Origin: JAAUTS01 sp038250235
GTDB lineage: Bacteria; Verrucomicrobiota; Verrucomicrobiia; Methylacidiphilales; JAAUTS01
NCBI GenBank assembly: GCA_038250235.1
Contig: JBBSCO010000013.1
Span: forward strand, 1-56,495
DNA length: 56,495 nt
Direction of reading: 5' to 3'
A model generated the notes under the pieces. It was given only the letters and a program-made list of their open reading frames with translations. It made no database searches and was not told where the DNA came from. This document shows, one piece after another, positions 6,822 to 14,628 of the stretch. The number at the start of each line of letters is the position of its first letter. Position 1 is the first letter of the stretch. Made by a program: the position numbers and the translations under genes.

Positions 6822-9740
6822 GTGGAATACCTCATCCGTCTATTTGCCAAAGCGGGCCGTTTTTTCGCTCGGACCGCTGTGCGCTTTTACTATAGCCCCA
6901 TCGTCATTCAGAACCCCGAACGCATCCCCGCCAAAGGCGCCCTTCTGGTTACGGCCAACCATCCGAACTCCCTCCTCGATCCGGTTCTGATCGGATTGAC
7001 GGTCAAACGGCCCGTCCACTTCCTGGCCAAGGCCCCCCTTTTCAGCATCCCCGTTTTCGGACGTATTCTGAAAGCTTTCGGCATGATCCCTGCCTACCGC
7101 AAAGTGGATGAAGCGGCCGAAGTCAAAAACAATATGGCCTCCCTTGGCGCCGGAGTGGATGTCCTTAAGCGTAGTGACGTGTTGGGCATATTTCCCGAAG
7201 GAAAAAGTCACGACGAACCCAAGGTTGACCAGGTCAAAACCGGTGCCGCCCGCATGGCGGTCGATGCCTATGAAAAAGGTATGACCCGCCTTGCTGTCCT
7301 GCCCATCGGATTGAACTACGAACAGAAAGATCGTTTCCGTTCTGCCGTCTGGGTCACCATCGCCGAGCCAATCGCAATGCATGAGTGGATGCAGAATGCC
7401 CCGACGGATTCGCGGCAGGCCATGCGCGAACTTAACCGGGAAATCGACCGTTCCCTGAAACAGGTGGTCATTCATCTGGAAGATCCCGCCCGGTTGGACT
7501 TGTTGCGAAATCTGGATTCCCTCCTACAGGATGTGCAGGAGCCTATCACCGGGATTTTGCGCCGAAAAAATATCGCGGAAGCCATTAATCATTTTCTCCG
7601 CGAAGATCCTGACCAGGTGGAACCCCTGGCGGCCAAGGTGAACGCTTTTTCCGCCAAACTCCAGTCCCTGGGTCTGAGTGCCGACCTGCCTCTTTTCCGT
7701 AAAAGCAATCTGGGACTCTTCTGGCAGTTGTTCCGTGATGCGCTCTGGCTGTTGGTCTGGCTTTTCGTCGCGCTGGCCGGAACCCTCTATTATCTGATTC
7801 CTTTCGGCATTGTCCGCCTCCTGGGTCTCCGCCTGAACAGCCCTGGCAACATGACCACCGCCACCACCAGGCTCTGCCTCAGCCTTCCCCACTACCTGGT
7901 CTGGGCTGTGTTCACCTGGTTTGCCCTGCGCCTCTATTTCCTGCCCTGGGTGGCCTGGACCGTCACGACAATCATGCCTTGGGCCGGTATCGTTGCCCTT
8001 TCCTATTGGCCCACCCTGATCCGGAGAACCCGGGGTTGGTTCCACCAGATCCGGCTTCTCTGCAACAAAGAGAAGACCTTCGCCCTCCGTCAGGAATACT
8101 CACTTCTCAAAGAAGAACTCCAGGCCCTGGATCAAAGCTTCTCGCAGAAACAACCCGGCCGCCGCTTTCAAACCCCCGAAGCACTACCCGCCTGGTGGAA
8201 CCTGCCCCGTATCGCTTCTGTCACAGCTCTCCTTCTAGCTGCCGTCTCCACCTATGTAGTCTTCGCCCTGCCCCAGGGCCGCCCTCTGAAACTGGAACCC
8301 GGAACCGCTCCGGCCTTAATCCAAGAGCCCGGCCCCGGCTTCCTCACGGAACTCGAAAGCGATGAGCGCAGTTTTCTAGATCTTCTCGAGGGACTCCAAT
8401 CCCTGCGGAAGAGAAGCGCGGAGCTCGAGGAAGGATTCAAGAACGGGCAGCGCAACTTTTATAAACAGGAGGACAACGACGCCATCCGGGCCCAGATGCT
8501 CAGTTACCTGAACCATCGCAACGCCCTCTTCCGCCTGATCTGGAGATACCAGAACGCCCAACAACTGGGCGATCCCCGACTCCGCGGCAGGGCCGAACTT
8601 CTCCAATATGCCGCCGCTGCCGTTCTCTTCGAAAGCTCCACCCGTTTCATCGACCGCTTTTCCGGCCAGCCCGAACTCATCCGCAAGCTCAACGAAGCCG
8701 AACCCCTTTGGAATGTCCCGCCCAACCTTTACGACGACATCCGGCGCAATCTGATCCATCCGGAAAACCGCACCCGTCTCGAACAGGCCTGGGCCTATTA
8801 TCTATCGCGCGAAAACGATTACAAGGAAATGGGCCTCTGGACCGGAGCACCTTACGATCAACTCCACCTAAGCATCCGTGCTGCAGCCCGCAATACCACC
8901 GCCTTTGGCAACAGTCTCTGGCCCCAGGGGATTTCATTGCTGCGTGATATTGTGCAGGTCGGACTCCGGACCAAATACGAGGCCGGCAGCATGGTTTCCT
9001 GCTGGGTTGGGGACACCAGGATCCGCGCCCCGCGCGAAGGCAAGTCCCTGATCCGTCCTGAACAGCTTGAGGAACTGCGCGGCAAACTTCAACCGGGCGA
9101 CATTCTCCTCGAGCGCCGCAACTGGTTTCTTTCCAACGCCTTCCTGCCCGGCTACTGGCCCCATGCCGCCCTTTACGTCGGGACACCGGAGCAGATTGAA
9201 AAGCTGGGCATCAAGGACGATCCCCGCGTCAAAAAAGTTTGGGACTGTTTCCTGAAATCAGACGCCGCAGGCCATCGCCACGTCATCCTGGAATCCATGA
9301 GCGAAGGCGTGGTCTTTTCCAGTCTGGAACATTCCGTCGGGGGGGCCGACTCGGTCGCCATCCTCCGCCCACGCCTCCAATCCTATCAATCCAAAGAAGC
9401 CATCATGCGCGCCTTCGGCCATCACGGAAAACCCTACGACTTTGACTTCGACTTCTTCAGCACGGACAGACTGGTCTGCACAGAACTGGTTTTCCGTTCC
9501 TACGACGGCTTTCTGGAATTCACGCTGGTGGACATCCTGGGACGGAAAACATTGCCCGCCCTGGAAATTGTCCGCGCCTTTGAAAAAGATCGTGGTGAAA
9601 AGAAACCCCTGCTCGAATTCATTGCGTTTCTGGACGGGGACGAAGGTATCAGCGAAGCCGTCTTCGCCGACGAAGCTGCGCTACTGGGCACACTTCAGCG
9701 TCCGGCCCTGACATGGTTGCAATCCTTGGCGAAACAATAG
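6822..9740 (+). CDS. PlsC-type acyltransferase fused to a C-terminal YiiX-like (NlpC/P60 superfamily) domain
   Basis: A 972-residue, three-part protein with a GTG start. Residues 1-230 are a glycerolipid acyltransferase of the PlsC family: NHPNSLLD (H47 and D53, the HX5D variant of the catalytic motif) and FPEGKSHDEP (124-133). Residues about 310-400 contain several membrane spans. A soluble region follows, with one further hydrophobic segment near 465-485. The last ~200 residues match the permuted papain-fold YiiX/YebB group. They start LQPGDILLERRNWF, with the probable catalytic His in WPHAALYVG (H781) and the nucleophile Cys in LVCTELVFRSY (C886). Related permuted folds include lecithin:retinol acyltransferases, so both ends may act on acyl chains or lipids. 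That is inference. It lies about 80 bp after the preceding gene; no partner gene follows. Confidence 0.85.
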   Translation: MEYLIRLFAKAGRFFARTAVRFYYSPIVIQNPERIPAKGALLVTANHPNSLLDPVLIGLTVKRPVHFLAKAPLFSIPVFGRILKAFGMIPAYRKVDEAAEVKNNMASLGAGVDVLKRSDVLGIFPEGKSHDEPKVDQVKTGAARMAVDAYEKGMTRLAVLPIGLNYEQKDRFRSAVWVTIAEPIAMHEWMQNAPTDSRQAMRELNREIDRSLKQVVIHLEDPARLDLLRNLDSLLQDVQEPITGILRRKNIAEAINHFLREDPDQVEPLAAKVNAFSAKLQSLGLSADLPLFRKSNLGLFWQLFRDALWLLVWLFVALAGTLYYLIPFGIVRLLGLRLNSPGNMTTATTRLCLSLPHYLVWAVFTWFALRLYFLPWVAWTVTTIMPWAGIVALSYWPTLIRRTRGWFHQIRLLCNKEKTFALRQEYSLLKEELQALDQSFSQKQPGRRFQTPEALPAWWNLPRIASVTALLLAAVSTYVVFALPQGRPLKLEPGTAPALIQEPGPGFLTELESDERSFLDLLEGLQSLRKRSAELEEGFKNGQRNFYKQEDNDAIRAQMLSYLNHRNALFRLIWRYQNAQQLGDPRLRGRAELLQYAAAAVLFESSTRFIDRFSGQPELIRKLNEAEPLWNVPPNLYDDIRRNLIHPENRTRLEQAWAYYLSRENDYKEMGLWTGAPYDQLHLSIRAAARNTTAFGNSLWPQGISLLRDIVQVGLRTKYEAGSMVSCWVGDTRIRAPREGKSLIRPEQLEELRGKLQPGDILLERRNWFLSNAFLPGYWPHAALYVGTPEQIEKLGIKDDPRVKKVWDCFLKSDAAGHRHVILESMSEGVVFSSLEHSVGGADSVAILRPRLQSYQSKEAIMRAFGHHGKPYDFDFDFFSTDRLVCTELVFRSYDGFLEFTLVDILGRKTLPALEIVRAFEKDRGEKKPLLEFIAFLDGDEGISEAVFADEAALLGTLQRPALTWLQSLAKQ

Positions 9741-9842
9741 AACAGGAAGAGATCCAAGCTTGACCGGAACCGATTCGACATGTCGCGGGAGATACCTTCT
9801 TTACCTTATTGCCCAGGCAGGGGTGCTTGCCATCTTTAATAC

Positions 9843-10271
9843 ATGGGCACGGACGAGTTGATCCAAGCCATCGAAGCCCTCCCGCTTGAAAAGCAGGAGG
9901 AAGCGGAGACCTTTGTTCATGCTCTGTCGCAGGACTTTATGGCACAGGTCTCCTTTTGGAAGGCTGCTGAATCCGTTTTCGCCAAGCAGGCGAAGCTGCT
10001 TAGTGAACAGGTGCTCCGCCTTCACGAAAATTCCCTGCGCCTCTTTGGCGGTTCCCCGGGCATACGCGATCGGGGTTTGCTTGGAGGCAACGTCATACAG
10101 CCCCGGAACAATTACTTTTACGGCGGAGCGGATCTTTTTTGAATGGCCGCCGCCTGGGCTTACCATATCGCAGGAGCACAGACTTTTCTGGATGGCAACA
10201 AACGAACAACCATCGCCGGAGAGCGCCTGGACAAGGAAGGCCTCTCCCGGTTGTTCCGGGGCCTTTTCCAA
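9843..10271 (+). pseudogene. Inactivated Doc-type (Fic fold) toxin gene fused to an antitoxin-like N terminus
   Basis: The first 30 or so residues (MGTDELIQAIEALPLEKQEE) look like the start of a small toxin-partner antitoxin. From about residue 55 the frame is clearly Doc: EQVLRLHENSLRLFGGSPGI and then NYFYGGADLF. The gene carries several lesions. An in-frame TGA at 10140-10142 follows GGADLF. The Fic motif after it reads AQTFLDGNKRT, with Gln where the catalytic His should be. About 40 residues are missing between NKRTTIA and the C-terminal ERLDKEGLSRLFRGLF. The antitoxin and toxin parts are joined in one frame, which may itself be a deletion. The downstream frame runs to 10424 without further homology, overlapping the end of creD. 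It cannot make an active toxin. Confidence 0.75.
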
Positions 10272-10307
10272 ACGCTCTGGATTTGCCTCCCTAACAACTT
10301 CAGCCTT

Positions 10308-11699
10308 TTAGGATTTCAACGTTTCAGCATTTTTTCCCTCGTCTGCATACCAGTTGATCCGGCGCGTGGCGGCCATGACACAGCCAAGTGCGATGAAGAG
10401 CCCGATCGTGCCCACCAAAAGTGAGTAGTCTTCCATCTGCAGGATCACGTAAAGGAATCCGTAGGTCGAGAGCATCCCCAGTCCCAGCAGCAGCGTGCGC
10501 CGTCCGCTGCGCAGAATGCCCATGCTGTAGAGAGTGATCATGAGAGAACATACCAAGGCCGAGATCAGGTAGGCTGGGGCGAAGGAAAGAACTTCCGAGA
10601 CAGAGATCAGCGCCAGGTAAAAGAGGCAGAGGGCAGCGCCCACCAGGACGTATTGGAACACATGAACACGCATTCTGGTGATCACCTCGAAGAGAAAAAA
10701 GGTGAGGAAGACCAGCACAATGAAGAGGATGCCGTATTTGATGGCACGCTCCACGCTGCGATAATGATCTATCATACCGAGGAGACGCACGCCGAACTGG
10801 GATTCCTGCACCGTTTCCCCGCGAAAGGGCAATGCCTGACCCCCACTGTCGACCCAGGCCTGCGGATATTTCCGTCCATAGTAGGAAATTTCCCAGAGTG
10901 CCTCGAAGCCCTTGTCGCTGATCTGACGCTGGGTTGGAAGAAAAGCACCGTTGAACCCCGGACTGGCCCAAGTGGAATCCAGTCGCACTTTCTGGCGGAT
11001 GGCAACTGGAACAAAGCTTAGACTTCCGCTGCCGTTCAGGGCCAGATCCATAGTGAATCGCAGGGGAACCGCGGCTTTAACGGTTTCCTTCAGCCTGGCA
11101 TGCACACCCGAGTTGAATCCGCCCAGCAAAACGCCCGGCTCCATCGTTAGCACTTTGTCGTCCAGCTTGATTTTCAATACGTCAGTCACACCACGCAGGT
11201 CGGTGACGGCCAGAGCGATGTAAGCCTGATCCCAGCGGGCTCTGCCTTCCGCCCCTGTTTTGAACTGTTCGGGGTTGACCCCGTTAAAACTACCCGACAG
11301 TTGGAGATTCGCCCGAAACAAAACAGCCTCGTTAATCCCCCTTTTGCGACGCAGCGGCTCGACGCTTCCTCCGATTTCCAACTCGTCAGGCAGGAAACAG
11401 GACTTGGCGACTGTCGTTTCGGATACTTCAGTCCACCCATCCTGACTTTTCCCCGACACGCGCTGTTTGCGTTTGGTGACATTTTCATAAGGCACCACCA
11501 AGACCGGACCGGCAATGACCTGGGCCGGTCCCCAGGTTGAGGTGATTTCGCCAATGGCTTCATCGCGTCGTTGCAGGCGTTCCTGGAGGATGGAATCGAC
11601 CATCCCGAGGGGAATGAGCAGAAGAAGGGTAAGTAAACCGATCACCCCCAACTTGAAGAGGATGGCGAAACGTTTGATCATGCGGATGAGTTCAGTCAT
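10308..11699 (-). CDS. creD: CreD-like inner membrane protein
   Basis: A 463-residue protein of the CreD family. It has an N-terminal anchor (about residues 10-35, FKLGVIGLLTLLLLIPLGMV), a periplasmic beta-rich domain of roughly 270 residues beginning around TWGPAQVIAGPVLVVPYENV, then five or six closely packed C-terminal spans ending in TRRINWYADE, a family hallmark. In enterobacteria CreD belongs to the CreBC regulon and affects envelope properties and beta-lactam or colicin responses; its molecular activity is not known. No creB or creC gene is nearby. It is the last gene of a loose minus-strand group (ferritin-like protein 29 bp upstream). A decayed doc gene abuts its 3' end. Confidence 0.9.
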   Translation of the reverse strand: MTELIRMIKRFAILFKLGVIGLLTLLLLIPLGMVDSILQERLQRRDEAIGEITSTWGPAQVIAGPVLVVPYENVTKRKQRVSGKSQDGWTEVSETTVAKSCFLPDELEIGGSVEPLRRKRGINEAVLFRANLQLSGSFNGVNPEQFKTGAEGRARWDQAYIALAVTDLRGVTDVLKIKLDDKVLTMEPGVLLGGFNSGVHARLKETVKAAVPLRFTMDLALNGSGSLSFVPVAIRQKVRLDSTWASPGFNGAFLPTQRQISDKGFEALWEISYYGRKYPQAWVDSGGQALPFRGETVQESQFGVRLLGMIDHYRSVERAIKYGILFIVLVFLTFFLFEVITRMRVHVFQYVLVGAALCLFYLALISVSEVLSFAPAYLISALVCSLMITLYSMGILRSGRRTLLLGLGMLSTYGFLYVILQMEDYSLLVGTIGLFIALGCVMAATRRINWYADEGKNAETLKS

Positions 11700-11728
11700 G
11701 GATTTGATCCTTGGTTATTTGTTATTAG

Positions 11729-12502
11729 TCACTGGCTACGAACTGCAGGCATACGTGCCAGGAATGCTGCATCCGGGGCAATCGTTTTTGAGGTATAGAG
11801 GCCTGCTTCCAGTCCATCAAGGAATCCAATGCACTCACTTTCTGCTTGTTTAAAAAAATCCCCCCTCATGACCCCGATTGTCTTCAGACATCTTCCATGA
11901 TCCATCCAGGCAGCGGTCAGAGCTCCGTAAAACAGGCATTGGAACGAGGTCATCCAGACATGTCTCATGAGCGGCATCATGGCGACATAGTCCAGCGTCA
12001 GCTTTTCGCGATGAAACCTGACATGCATGGCCTCGTCTTTGAGCAGAAGATTGCAGACCTGTTGCAGGGGCAGATCGGTGGTTTGACGCTCCACCCAGCG
12101 ATAGTAGGCAGTGCCCACCAGCTCCGCGATAACCAGCACCTGAATCTCAAAACGCAGTCCGAAAAGTTTCCGCACCAAACGGAACAACCCGTGCGTCCAG
12201 TGCTTCCTGACCAGGTTTCCTCCCAGACGACAGGTCACCTCCGCCAAAAGACGGGCATGTTCATGCTCTTCCTCGACAAACAGGCGCAGGGCCTCCTTAT
12301 AAATATCCGCATCGGGACTTTTTTCATCAACGTTCATAAACAAAAAACTACCACCTCCTGTTTCCCCCAGTTGGAAGTGGGAAAGGGATCTGGCCAACTC
12401 GCGACTCCGCTCTTCCGATTCCGTTTTTGCGGCACACCACTCCGGCTCGGTCCGGTTGTCGCGGTTTTTCTGATAATAATCCACCCATTGTTGTGCTTTC
12501 AT
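11729..12502 (-). CDS. Ferritin-like diiron protein
   Basis: A 257-residue, mostly helical protein with a recognisable diiron ligand set. E79 and H82 lie in the helix EEEHEHARLLAE, E127 in IAELVG, and E157 and H160 in DEAMHVRFH. That is the carboxylate/His pattern of the ferritin-like superfamily (rubrerythrins and diiron oxygenases). The reaction is not evident; hydroxylase or oxygen-dependent membrane-lipid chemistry would be guesses. Expression signals are good: AGGAG sits about 10 bases before the ATG, and TATAAA lies further upstream. The upstream ispH on the same strand ends 81 bp before it, so this gene may have its own promoter. Confidence 0.7.
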   Translation of the reverse strand: MKAQQWVDYYQKNRDNRTEPEWCAAKTESEERSRELARSLSHFQLGETGGGSFLFMNVDEKSPDADIYKEALRLFVEEEHEHARLLAEVTCRLGGNLVRKHWTHGLFRLVRKLFGLRFEIQVLVIAELVGTAYYRWVERQTTDLPLQQVCNLLLKDEAMHVRFHREKLTLDYVAMMPLMRHVWMTSFQCLFYGALTAAWMDHGRCLKTIGVMRGDFFKQAESECIGFLDGLEAGLYTSKTIAPDAAFLARMPAVRSQ

Positions 12503-12583
12503 TTTATTTTGCTCCTGTTTAATTGTTAAAAACTTTTTTTGCCTTTTACTTTTTTATACCCGCGCAACCTTGCTAACCCTTTT

Positions 12584-13450
12584 TCAGCAGGCTTCGGCCA
12601 ATGCATGGGAAAACCAGGCGGTGATTTGGCTTTCCACGGCGTCAACGGTTTCATCCAGCGTGGAGGTTCCGGCTGTCAGACCAACCCGGCTGATTCCCTT
12701 GAACCATTCAGCTTGAAGATCTTCTTCCGATTCCACTTGAACCGCCTGACAGCCGAGGCCGCGTGAGGCTTGCACCAATTGACGGGTGTTGTTGCTGTGG
12801 CGGCCCCCCACCACGATCACAAGTTGCACTTCCGCGCAGAGTTCGTGCAGGGCTGATTGCCGGTCCTTGGTCGGTTGACAGACAGTATCGACAAAACACA
12901 ATTCTTGTCCGGGCCGGGCTTTGCGGATTTCTTCCACCAGGCTTCTAACAAACTGAATGGGTTGGGTGGTTTGAGCCACCACTCCCAGGGGAACCCCAAT
13001 CGGAAGAGCTTTTACTTCCTCCAGCGTCAGAATGACCGAAGCCGCAACGTAATCCCCAATCAAGCCCAGGACTTCGACATGCGTGGCCTGCCCAATCACC
13101 ACGGGATAATAACCCCGCTTCACCAGCTCCCTGAGCCGCGCATGGGCGCGATGCACCAGCGGACAACTGTGGTCGTGTAAACGCAGCCCCTGACGCTTCC
13201 ATTCTTCTCGCTGCCGGTCTGAAACGCCATGCGCGGTGATGACATAGTCCCGGTGTTTTTCCAGAGCCTCCTCTTTTTCCGGTTGCAGTTGTTCGACTCC
13301 CAGATTCCTTAGTCTTTCTTCCACCTTGGGGTTGTGGACCAGTGAACCCAGGACTGACACAGGGACCTTCCTGACAAGATCTTCGGTCTGGGCCAGGGCA
13401 TCCCGCACCCCGAAACACATACCCAACGCTTTGGCTCGCTTGATAATCAT
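12584..13450 (-). CDS. ispH: 4-hydroxy-3-methylbut-2-enyl diphosphate reductase
   Basis: Final step of the MEP isoprenoid pathway: reduction of HMBPP to IPP and DMAPP by an Fe-S enzyme. The three cluster cysteines are present: C12 (LGMCFGV), C96 (SCPLVH) and C191 (DTVCQPTKDRQ). Substrate-binding histidines are seen at H39 (LVHNPKV), H74 (TAHGVS) and H124 (ATHVEVLG, where most IspH have GHPEVEG). The C-terminal SxN-type and GTST motifs are SNNTRQ and GTSTLD. At 288 residues it is near the short end of the family. A clear ribosome-binding site (AAAGGA) lies 6 bases before the ATG. The sequence looks like a divergent IspH branch but has every catalytic residue. Confidence 0.93.
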   Translation of the reverse strand: MIIKRAKALGMCFGVRDALAQTEDLVRKVPVSVLGSLVHNPKVEERLRNLGVEQLQPEKEEALEKHRDYVITAHGVSDRQREEWKRQGLRLHDHSCPLVHRAHARLRELVKRGYYPVVIGQATHVEVLGLIGDYVAASVILTLEEVKALPIGVPLGVVAQTTQPIQFVRSLVEEIRKARPGQELCFVDTVCQPTKDRQSALHELCAEVQLVIVVGGRHSNNTRQLVQASRGLGCQAVQVESEEDLQAEWFKGISRVGLTAGTSTLDETVDAVESQITAWFSHALAEAC

Positions 13451-13494
13451 TTATTTCCTTTAGCTTTGCGCCACAAAGTTAGAATCCAAAAAAA

Positions 13495-13791
13495 TCAGCT
13501 TCTTCCTTGTTTGACGATTTGTTCCAGTAGATCGAGGTATTGCCGGTAGGCGTTGCGGCCTTTTTTGGTCAGGGCATAGCGGGTCTGGGGACGATCCAGC
13601 ATTTCCTTGGTCAGGGAGACATAACCCGCCTGATGGAGGGTCCGGAGATGGGTGATCAAATTACCATCACTCATATTAAGCTGTCCCTTCAATTCCTGGA
13701 ACGGCCACTCGGCACGCGAGGCCAGCAGCGTCATGATTGCCAGCCGACCCTTTTCGTGGATCAGTTTGTCCAGTTTGTCGAAATCGAACAT
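13495..13791 (-). CDS. Winged-helix transcriptional regulator
   Basis: A 98-residue one-domain regulator of the HTH_34/ArsR-MarR-like type. It begins DKLIHEKGRLAIMTLLASR, has a recognition helix in GNLITHLRTLHQAGYVS, and a wing at PQTRYALTKKGRNAY. It has no ligand-binding domain or metal-binding cysteines. The gene starts 2 bp after the stop of the membrane-protein gene on the same strand, so the two are almost certainly cotranscribed. Pairs of such a small regulator with a membrane protein of unknown function are common in bacteria. The regulator probably controls its own operon, but the ligand is unknown. Confidence 0.85.
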   Translation of the reverse strand: MFDFDKLDKLIHEKGRLAIMTLLASRAEWPFQELKGQLNMSDGNLITHLRTLHQAGYVSLTKEMLDRPQTRYALTKKGRNAYRQYLDLLEQIVKQGRS

Positions 13792-13793
13792 GA

Positions 13794-14411
13794 TCAGGTT
13801 TCGGGTTCATTTGTTTGGCGGGGCCAGGTGGCTGCGGCATAGATCAGATGAAGAAGTCCGAAGGTGCTTCCCATGAGCAGCGATGCCGATTTCACCGGAT
13901 TCTCCAAGAAGGGATACACGGTCAAGGCAACCAGGCCGCAGAAAAGAAAGCTGTAACCCAGCCGTATCATGGAAAGGGGAGCAAATTCGCGTGTGCTGAG
14001 CAAAGCCAGACCATAAAGGATCACCCAGAACATCACAAGAAAGGGCGGATAATCGTCCCGGTAAATAACCACTCCTGAAAGCACCACGGCAACACTCAAT
14101 GGACCAACAGCACCCCGTGCCGCCAACTTCATGCCGGGGGAAAAAACCGGATCTCCTCTCCGCAGGGCGGCCTTTTTCAGCAGGAAAAAGTTGAACCCGA
14201 GTATCAGAACAAGGACGACGACCCAGGAACAAACATAAAGCCCGCTCCCTACGATCAGTTCGGGCCGATAATAAAAGAGTCCCGCATGAGCCAGCGAGAG
14301 CGCCCCGGCCAGCAATGCCACCGGCGCAGAGATCGCCCGGTAGATCGTGGCCCGCTCCATCAAACCGCGGATTGTTTTCAGTGTCTGTTCGGCTTCGCTA
14401 CTGGTAACCAT
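13794..14411 (-). CDS. Multi-span membrane protein paired with a winged-helix regulator
   Basis: A 205-residue protein with a charged N-terminal ~25 residues (TSSEAEQTLKTIRGLMERAT), followed by about six hydrophobic segments (roughly residues 27-47, 56-76, 95-115, 118-138, 145-165 and 175-195). I do not recognise the family. Its gene precedes the winged-helix regulator by 2 bp, the arrangement of a regulated membrane protein and its repressor or activator. It is divergent from pgi, with 213 bp between the two start codons. Confidence 0.65.
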   Translation of the reverse strand: MVTSSEAEQTLKTIRGLMERATIYRAISAPVALLAGALSLAHAGLFYYRPELIVGSGLYVCSWVVVLVLILGFNFFLLKKAALRRGDPVFSPGMKLAARGAVGPLSVAVVLSGVVIYRDDYPPFLVMFWVILYGLALLSTREFAPLSMIRLGYSFLFCGLVALTVYPFLENPVKSASLLMGSTFGLLHLIYAAATWPRQTNEPET

Positions 14412-14576
14412 GAATAGCTTTGTATCACAAAGCTTATGCGAATCAAGATTTATTTTTAGGGTCAGGCCGTTTCGATGAAACGGCTAGTGAAGGACGGTGT
14501 CTCACAAGACCGCCTTGTAGTTTCCAAAAAGAGCAGAAGTTATAAGCCTGGTAGAGTTCCGCTTGCGCGCTCCCCC

Positions 14577-14604
14577 CCCCTTTCCGCTTGCCTCGGGAAA
14601 GGGG
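14577..14604 (+). promoter_or_regulatory. Perfect 9-bp hairpin covering a Shine-Dalgarno-like sequence upstream of pgi
   Basis: CCCCTTTCC (14577-14585) and GGAAAGGGG (14596-14604) are exact reverse complements with a 10-base loop. The 3' arm contains AAAGGGG, which lies at good spacing (6 bases) from an ATG at 14611. It could therefore hide that ribosome-binding site. The 5' arm begins inside a run of nine C (14572-14580). Confidence 0.5.
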
Positions 14605-14610
14605 CAATTC

Positions 14611-14628
14611 ATGATGCTGACCTCATGA
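14611..14628 (+). CDS. Five-codon leader ORF overlapping the pgi start
   Basis: ATG ATG CTG ACC TCA TGA encodes MMLTS. It has an AAAGGGG ribosome-binding site 6 bases upstream, and its TGA overlaps the pgi ATG (ATGA at 14625-14628). That is the geometry of translational coupling. pgi itself has no good ribosome-binding site closer than the same AAAGGGG. The ORF is very short, so this may be coincidence. Confidence 0.35.
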   Translation: MMLTS

